Shown in pieces: positions 6,776 to 9,431 of a DNA stretch of 9,431 nt. This DNA comes from Chloroflexota bacterium (GTDB lineage Bacteria > Chloroflexota > Anaerolineae > B4-G1). Location of the stretch: assembly GCA_003648125.1 (NCBI GenBank), contig QMOE01000053.1, positions 1 through 9,431 on the forward strand. The letters run 5' to 3'. The notes below the pieces were generated by a model. The model did not search any database. It had not been told where the DNA came from and was given only the letters and a program-made list of their open reading frames with translations. How positions within the stretch are numbered: position 1 is the first letter of the stretch; every line of letters starts with the position of its first letter. A program made the translations under genes and the position numbers.

Positions 6776-6802
6776 GTAGGGGCGCGGTGACCGCGCTCCT
6801 AC
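6776..6802. repeat. Intercistronic palindrome between the ADH and AOR genes
   Basis: A near-perfect 12-bp inverted repeat, GTAGGGGCGCGG (6776-6787) with CCGCGCTCCTAC (6791-6802), around a TGA loop and with a single non-Watson-Crick pair. It begins at the last base of the ADH stop codon and ends 9 nt before the AOR ribosome site. There is no T tract on the minus strand, so it is not a standard terminator. It may stabilise or attenuate the transcript, or be a mobile palindromic repeat. Confidence 0.8.
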
Positions 6803-7965
6803 TAAAAATCAACCACCCGGCCCTCGTAGGCATAGAGGAACAGTTGCCGCAGCTCGTCATACGAAGGCGAACGCGCAGCGGTGATTATCTGCGTGTCGTT
6901 GAAGGCATCATCCACCATTTTGTCCAACTGCGCCTCGTATGCCTCACGCGCGACATCGACCTCGGCGACGGAGGTGGGGTTGCCGATTTCGCGGCAGAGG
7001 GCGCGGATACGTTCGGCCAGCGCGCGCGCCGCTTTCTCGCCTTCCGCCTGGAAGCCGACGAGCAACCCGGCCAGGTCTGCAAAGCGGCCCGGCGCTTCTC
7101 TGGCGGCGAACTCGATGGTGTAGGGCAAAAATATAGAGACGGCCCGCCCGTGGGGGACGTGAAAGGTCGCACCCAGCACGTGGCCCATGGCGTGAGCCAT
7201 CGAGGCCATAGCGTTGCCAAATCCCAGGCCGGCGCAGGTGGCCCCGTTGTGCATGCGCTCGCGGGCGCTCATGTCGGAGCCATCAGCCACAGCGCGAGGC
7301 AGGTATTGAAAAACGAGACGGGCGGCGCCGACGCATACACCATCGGTCACGTCGGTGTGCCAGGTGCAAGTGTAACCCTCGACGGCGTGGGTCAGCGCGT
7401 CCAGGCCGGTGTCGGCGGTCAGTTGGGGCGGCATGCCGGCCGCCATCACCGGGTCCACGATGGCAATGTCGGCGATGTTCTCCCGGTTGCCCAGCCCCAT
7501 TTTGCGCTGTTCCTCCGTATCGGTCAGCACGATGCCCCAGGTGACTTCGGCCCCGGTGCCGCTGGTGGTGGGGATGGTGATGAGGCGCGCTTTCTGGCGC
7601 AGGTTCAGATGAACGAAGGGATTGATCTCGGCGGGGTGCAGATCGGGTCGTTCGTAGAGCACCCAGATTGCCTTGGCCGCGTCCATTGGTGAGCCACCGC
7701 CCAGGCCGACGATCCAATCAGGCGCGACGTCCTGCGCCACCTCCACGCCCTTCCGCACCGTCTGCACGCTGGGGTCAGGCTCAACGGCGTCAAAGACGTG
7801 CGACTCAATGCCGGCCTTGTCCAGGTGAGCTTTCACCCTATCCACCAGGCCCAATTGGACCAGTGTGTCGTCGGTGACGATCAGAGCGCGGCGACCTCGC
7901 AACTCGTCCAGTTCATCCAGCGATCCCTCACCAAAGACAATTTCGGGAGAACAAAAGTACCACAT
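6802..7965 (-). CDS. Iron-containing (group III) alcohol dehydrogenase
   Basis: A 387-residue NAD(P)-dependent alcohol/aldehyde oxidoreductase of the Fe-ADH family. The N-terminal Rossmann-like domain has the nucleotide-binding GGGSPMD at 89-95 and IPTTSGTGAEVT at 131-142. The C-terminal helical domain supplies the metal site: D189 and H193 (GLDALTHAVE), H258 (SMAHAMGH) and H272 (HVPHG), with the spacing of the Asp196/His200/His263/His277 ligands of FucO. The ATG at 7965 follows AGGAGG by 7 nt; the frame runs back to a TTG at 7995 overlapping the previous stop, but that start has no such site. It lies 26 nt after the SCP2 gene and 45 nt before AOR, so the three probably form one transcript. 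With AOR it would handle the aldehyde-alcohol step. The exact alcohol is unknown. Confidence 0.93.
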   Translation of the reverse strand: MWYFCSPEIVFGEGSLDELDELRGRRALIVTDDTLVQLGLVDRVKAHLDKAGIESHVFDAVEPDPSVQTVRKGVEVAQDVAPDWIVGLGGGSPMDAAKAIWVLYERPDLHPAEINPFVHLNLRQKARLITIPTTSGTGAEVTWGIVLTDTEEQRKMGLGNRENIADIAIVDPVMAAGMPPQLTADTGLDALTHAVEGYTCTWHTDVTDGVCVGAARLVFQYLPRAVADGSDMSARERMHNGATCAGLGFGNAMASMAHAMGHVLGATFHVPHGRAVSIFLPYTIEFAAREAPGRFADLAGLLVGFQAEGEKAARALAERIRALCREIGNPTSVAEVDVAREAYEAQLDKMVDDAFNDTQIITAARSPSYDELRQLFLYAYEGRVVDF

Positions 7966-7991
7966 CTTGCAACCTCCTCGTGAAGTAAGAG

Positions 7992-8402
7992 TCAATCACC
8001 AAAGTCGGTGGGCACGAGCGCGCAGCAGGAGACGATCTCTTTGGCTGCCTTGGGGTAGCGCATGATCTTCATCATGTTGCCCTGCAGCTTTAGCTTTTTC
8101 GTCATCATGCCCTGGATAGGGTCCAGCTTGCCCTCGATGACCTTGCGCCAGGCGCTGAAGGGGGCTGAGAGGACATAAGCGGCAGGCTTCTCATCAAAGC
8201 TGCTCAGTTGCGCTGCATCGGGGCTTTTGCCGTGGTAGAGGCCGAGGAACAGGTAGGCGGTACCATCGTAGGCATCGTCAGGCTTGACGACAAAGGTAAA
8301 GTCGCCTTCCCAGTCTCTGGCCGATTTCTCGTAGGACTCGCTTTCGTTGAGTTTGCTGCTCAGTTCCTTGATCCATTCATCGGACGGAAATTTGAACGCC
8401 AT
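7992..8402 (-). CDS. SCP2 sterol-binding-domain protein (lipid carrier)
   Basis: A 136-residue stand-alone SCP2-like domain with no signal peptide or membrane segment, so cytoplasmic. The C-terminal half is diagnostic: W85-RKVIEGKLDPIQGMM, then KLKLQGNMMKIMRYP and KAAKEIV (about 102-124), matching the SCP2 end with its LKLxGd motif. SCP2 folds hold fatty acids, acyl-CoAs or other hydrophobic molecules in a tunnel. ATG at 8402 has AGGAGG 8-9 nt upstream, and the gene is first of the apparent SCP2-ADH-AOR operon. Its position suggests that it presents or buffers a hydrophobic acid, aldehyde or alcohol for the two enzymes; this is inference. An adjacent Cys pair (126-127) near the end is unusual. 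The bound ligand cannot be read from sequence. Confidence 0.83.
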   Translation of the reverse strand: MAFKFPSDEWIKELSSKLNESESYEKSARDWEGDFTFVVKPDDAYDGTAYLFLGLYHGKSPDAAQLSSFDEKPAAYVLSAPFSAWRKVIEGKLDPIQGMMTKKLKLQGNMMKIMRYPKAAKEIVSCCALVPTDFGD

Positions 8403-8484
8403 TGTTTTTTCCTCCTCGTGTGTGATTGTGACAAGACTGTTCGATATGATAACCCAAAGTCAACTGTTCACATATTCTTCAGTG
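8403..8484. other. Short gap upstream of the SCP2 gene, with a GAACAGT direct repeat
   Basis: This 82-bp gap is AT-richer than the operon behind it and must hold the operon promoter unless it is read from the sulfotransferase gene. On the minus strand GAACAGT occurs twice (8463-8469 and 8436-8442), 27 bp apart, flanking TTGACT and TATCAT. Those two boxes are too close together to form a standard pair. Candidate regulator site only. Confidence 0.3.
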
Positions 8485-9279
8485 CTAATCTGGGTTCATA
8501 CAGAAATTCAAACGCACTCGGTCAACCAACCTATCGTACAGAGCTTGTGCTTGGTCAATGTGTCTGTGGCCTGACACCAACGGCACAAGCTCTTGTTTTC
8601 CTTTCTCCCTCTCAGAGACGGGAATGGGTTTCCATCTCAAAGCTGAATCCCTTTGTTCTTCCATACTGAACAAGAAACCGGGAAGAAAGTCTCTCACAAC
8701 TGCCGGCACCCATTTTAGCCTTCCGCCCTCCTCGTCTTGGTTGTCGAAAAGGTCATCGAAATATCGTCTGATCTGTTTCGTCGCGTCCTCCAGGTCCTCG
8801 ACATAGTTAAACTCTGTCCTGTATTTTTCATTGACCCGCTTGATCACCTGGTTAAAATCGGTAATGATTATCTCGAACGGGGCCAGGACGACAGAATCTA
8901 TTCTAGGCTCTACCCAACGATAGAACGCAAGATAGCGATAGACTTCACTATCAACATCTCCATTGCCCAGAGCAAACACTGACGAGGTAATTGCGTCAAC
9001 CGGGTTCCGAATGGGAACGACGACCGGGATGCCATAACGCAATGCGCGGGCAATCTGACCCGTACAATGAGTGTGATGTCCCAGGTGGGCATCGTTTGCT
9101 TTATGGAACATGAGCGCAGCGAACGTGTTCCCTGACCGAGGATAACCCTCAATACAGAGACGGGTTCGTCCTTTTTGTACAAGGTACTCTTGGGGAGACA
9201 CTCGGCGCAGAACTGTCGAGAGTTGCACCGAGAAAAGATTGCGGCGAAGTAGATAAATCAGCTTGACCCGAGTATCCAT
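8485..9279 (-). CDS. Sulfotransferase-like protein (PAPS-dependent, P-loop fold)
   Basis: A protein of about 264 residues that would transfer sulfate from PAPS to an unidentified acceptor. The 5'-phosphosulfate loop is clear: CIEGYPRSGNTFAAL at 42-56, with the PRSGNT signature. The 3'-phosphate-binding strand follows at the usual distance as VVVPIRNPVDAITSSVF (86-102), with R91 and S99/S100. No signal peptide is visible. The ATG at 9279 is chosen because the open frame to its right continues into the edge inverted repeat, where its only upstream start is a TTG inside the repeat arm. GAGAGG lies 12 nt upstream, which is weak, so the start is uncertain. Base composition looks lower in GC than its neighbours by eye, and the gene is unrelated to the rest of the window, which suggests acquisition. 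A kinase or another P-loop enzyme is less likely. Confidence 0.75.
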   Translation of the reverse strand: MDTRVKLIYLLRRNLFSVQLSTVLRRVSPQEYLVQKGRTRLCIEGYPRSGNTFAALMFHKANDAHLGHHTHCTGQIARALRYGIPVVVPIRNPVDAITSSVFALGNGDVDSEVYRYLAFYRWVEPRIDSVVLAPFEIIITDFNQVIKRVNEKYRTEFNYVEDLEDATKQIRRYFDDLFDNQDEEGGRLKWVPAVVRDFLPGFLFSMEEQRDSALRWKPIPVSEREKGKQELVPLVSGHRHIDQAQALYDRLVDRVRLNFCMNPD

Positions 9280-9351
9280 AGGCAGACGTTGCCTCTCAAG
9301 ATAAGGATCCGTGATTAAATAACTTGCCCATTTCCGGACAAGTGTAGCGCC

Positions 9352-9431
9352 GGTTGAGTAGGAGCGACTTGGGTTGAGCCTGTCGAAACATACGCTCCGG
9401 CACGAAAAGCGTGTGCCTCCGCTACTCAACC
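9352..9431. repeat. Imperfect inverted repeat at the right edge
   Basis: GGTTGAGTAG (9352-9361) and CTACTCAACC (9422-9431) are perfect 10-bp inverted arms at the ends of an 80-bp segment; the second arm touches the window end. Inside are the pair GGAGCG/CGCTCC (9361-9366, 9393-9398), a hairpin CACG-AAAAG-CGTG, and GGGTTGAGCCTGTCGAAA, a phrase I recall as common in dispersed bacterial repeats. It may continue beyond the window. Confidence 0.65.

Noticed and set aside
6217..7692. 491-codon plus-strand open frame
   Set aside because: It spans antisense of both AOR and ADH and the hairpin between them, with no domain. The minus-strand genes have clear motifs and ribosome sites.
7966..7995. TTG start of ADH overlapping the SCP2 stop
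   Set aside because: The stretch encodes the AGGAGG ribosome site used by the ATG at 7965, so the extra 10 residues are unlikely to be translated as part of ADH.
9280..9429. 50-residue N-terminal extension of the sulfotransferase
   Set aside because: It begins at a TTG within the repeat arm and is encoded largely by the repeat; no family similarity seen.
1..9431. CRISPR array, tRNA, rRNA or transposase gene
   Set aside because: No regularly spaced direct repeats of CRISPR type, no tRNA cloverleaf and no transposase or integrase motifs were seen on either strand.

Overview
The window is a run of leftward (minus-strand) bacterial genes in two functional blocks. High GC, a compact mraZ-rsmH-ftsL-ftsI-murF division/cell-wall cluster, a tungsten-type aldehyde:ferredoxin oxidoreductase, and several dispersed palindromic repeats suggest an anaerobic or facultative bacterium. 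Chloroflexota (Anaerolineae-like) is my best guess. That is inferred from gene order and repeat style, not proven.

Transcription runs right to left. At the right edge (9352-9431) is an imperfect inverted repeat. It is followed by a sulfotransferase-like gene (8485-9279). Next comes a likely operon: an SCP2-type lipid-carrier protein (7992-8402), an iron-dependent alcohol dehydrogenase (6802-7965) and an AOR-family oxidoreductase (4921-6756). The latter two have perfect or near-perfect Shine-Dalgarno sequences. A 27-bp hairpin lies between the dehydrogenase and AOR genes. The block ends at a good intrinsic terminator (4701-4737). AOR and Fe-ADH together could interconvert carboxylic acid, aldehyde and alcohol, with the SCP2 protein a candidate carrier for a hydrophobic substrate.

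The 475-bp gap 4446-4920 holds, from right to left, about 180 bp with nothing recognisable, the terminator, an 84-bp double-hairpin REPIN-like repeat (4569-4652), a consensus-like promoter (4496-4524), and three GTGGG boxes at exact 10-bp spacing (4460-4484). The boxes match the known pattern of MraZ operators and predict autoregulation of the cluster.

The second block is mraZ (3981-4409), rsmH (2949-3977), an FtsL/DivIC-like small membrane protein (2556-2915), a class B penicillin-binding protein (719-2452) and the 5' two-thirds or less of murF (1-722, running off the left edge). Spacing is tight except for 103 bp before ftsI, which carries a possible secondary promoter. murE, usually found between ftsI and murF, is absent from that position. 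The FtsL-like gene opens with four tandem copies of a 7-bp repeat inside its reading frame. Long open frames on the plus strand appear to be shadows of these genes.
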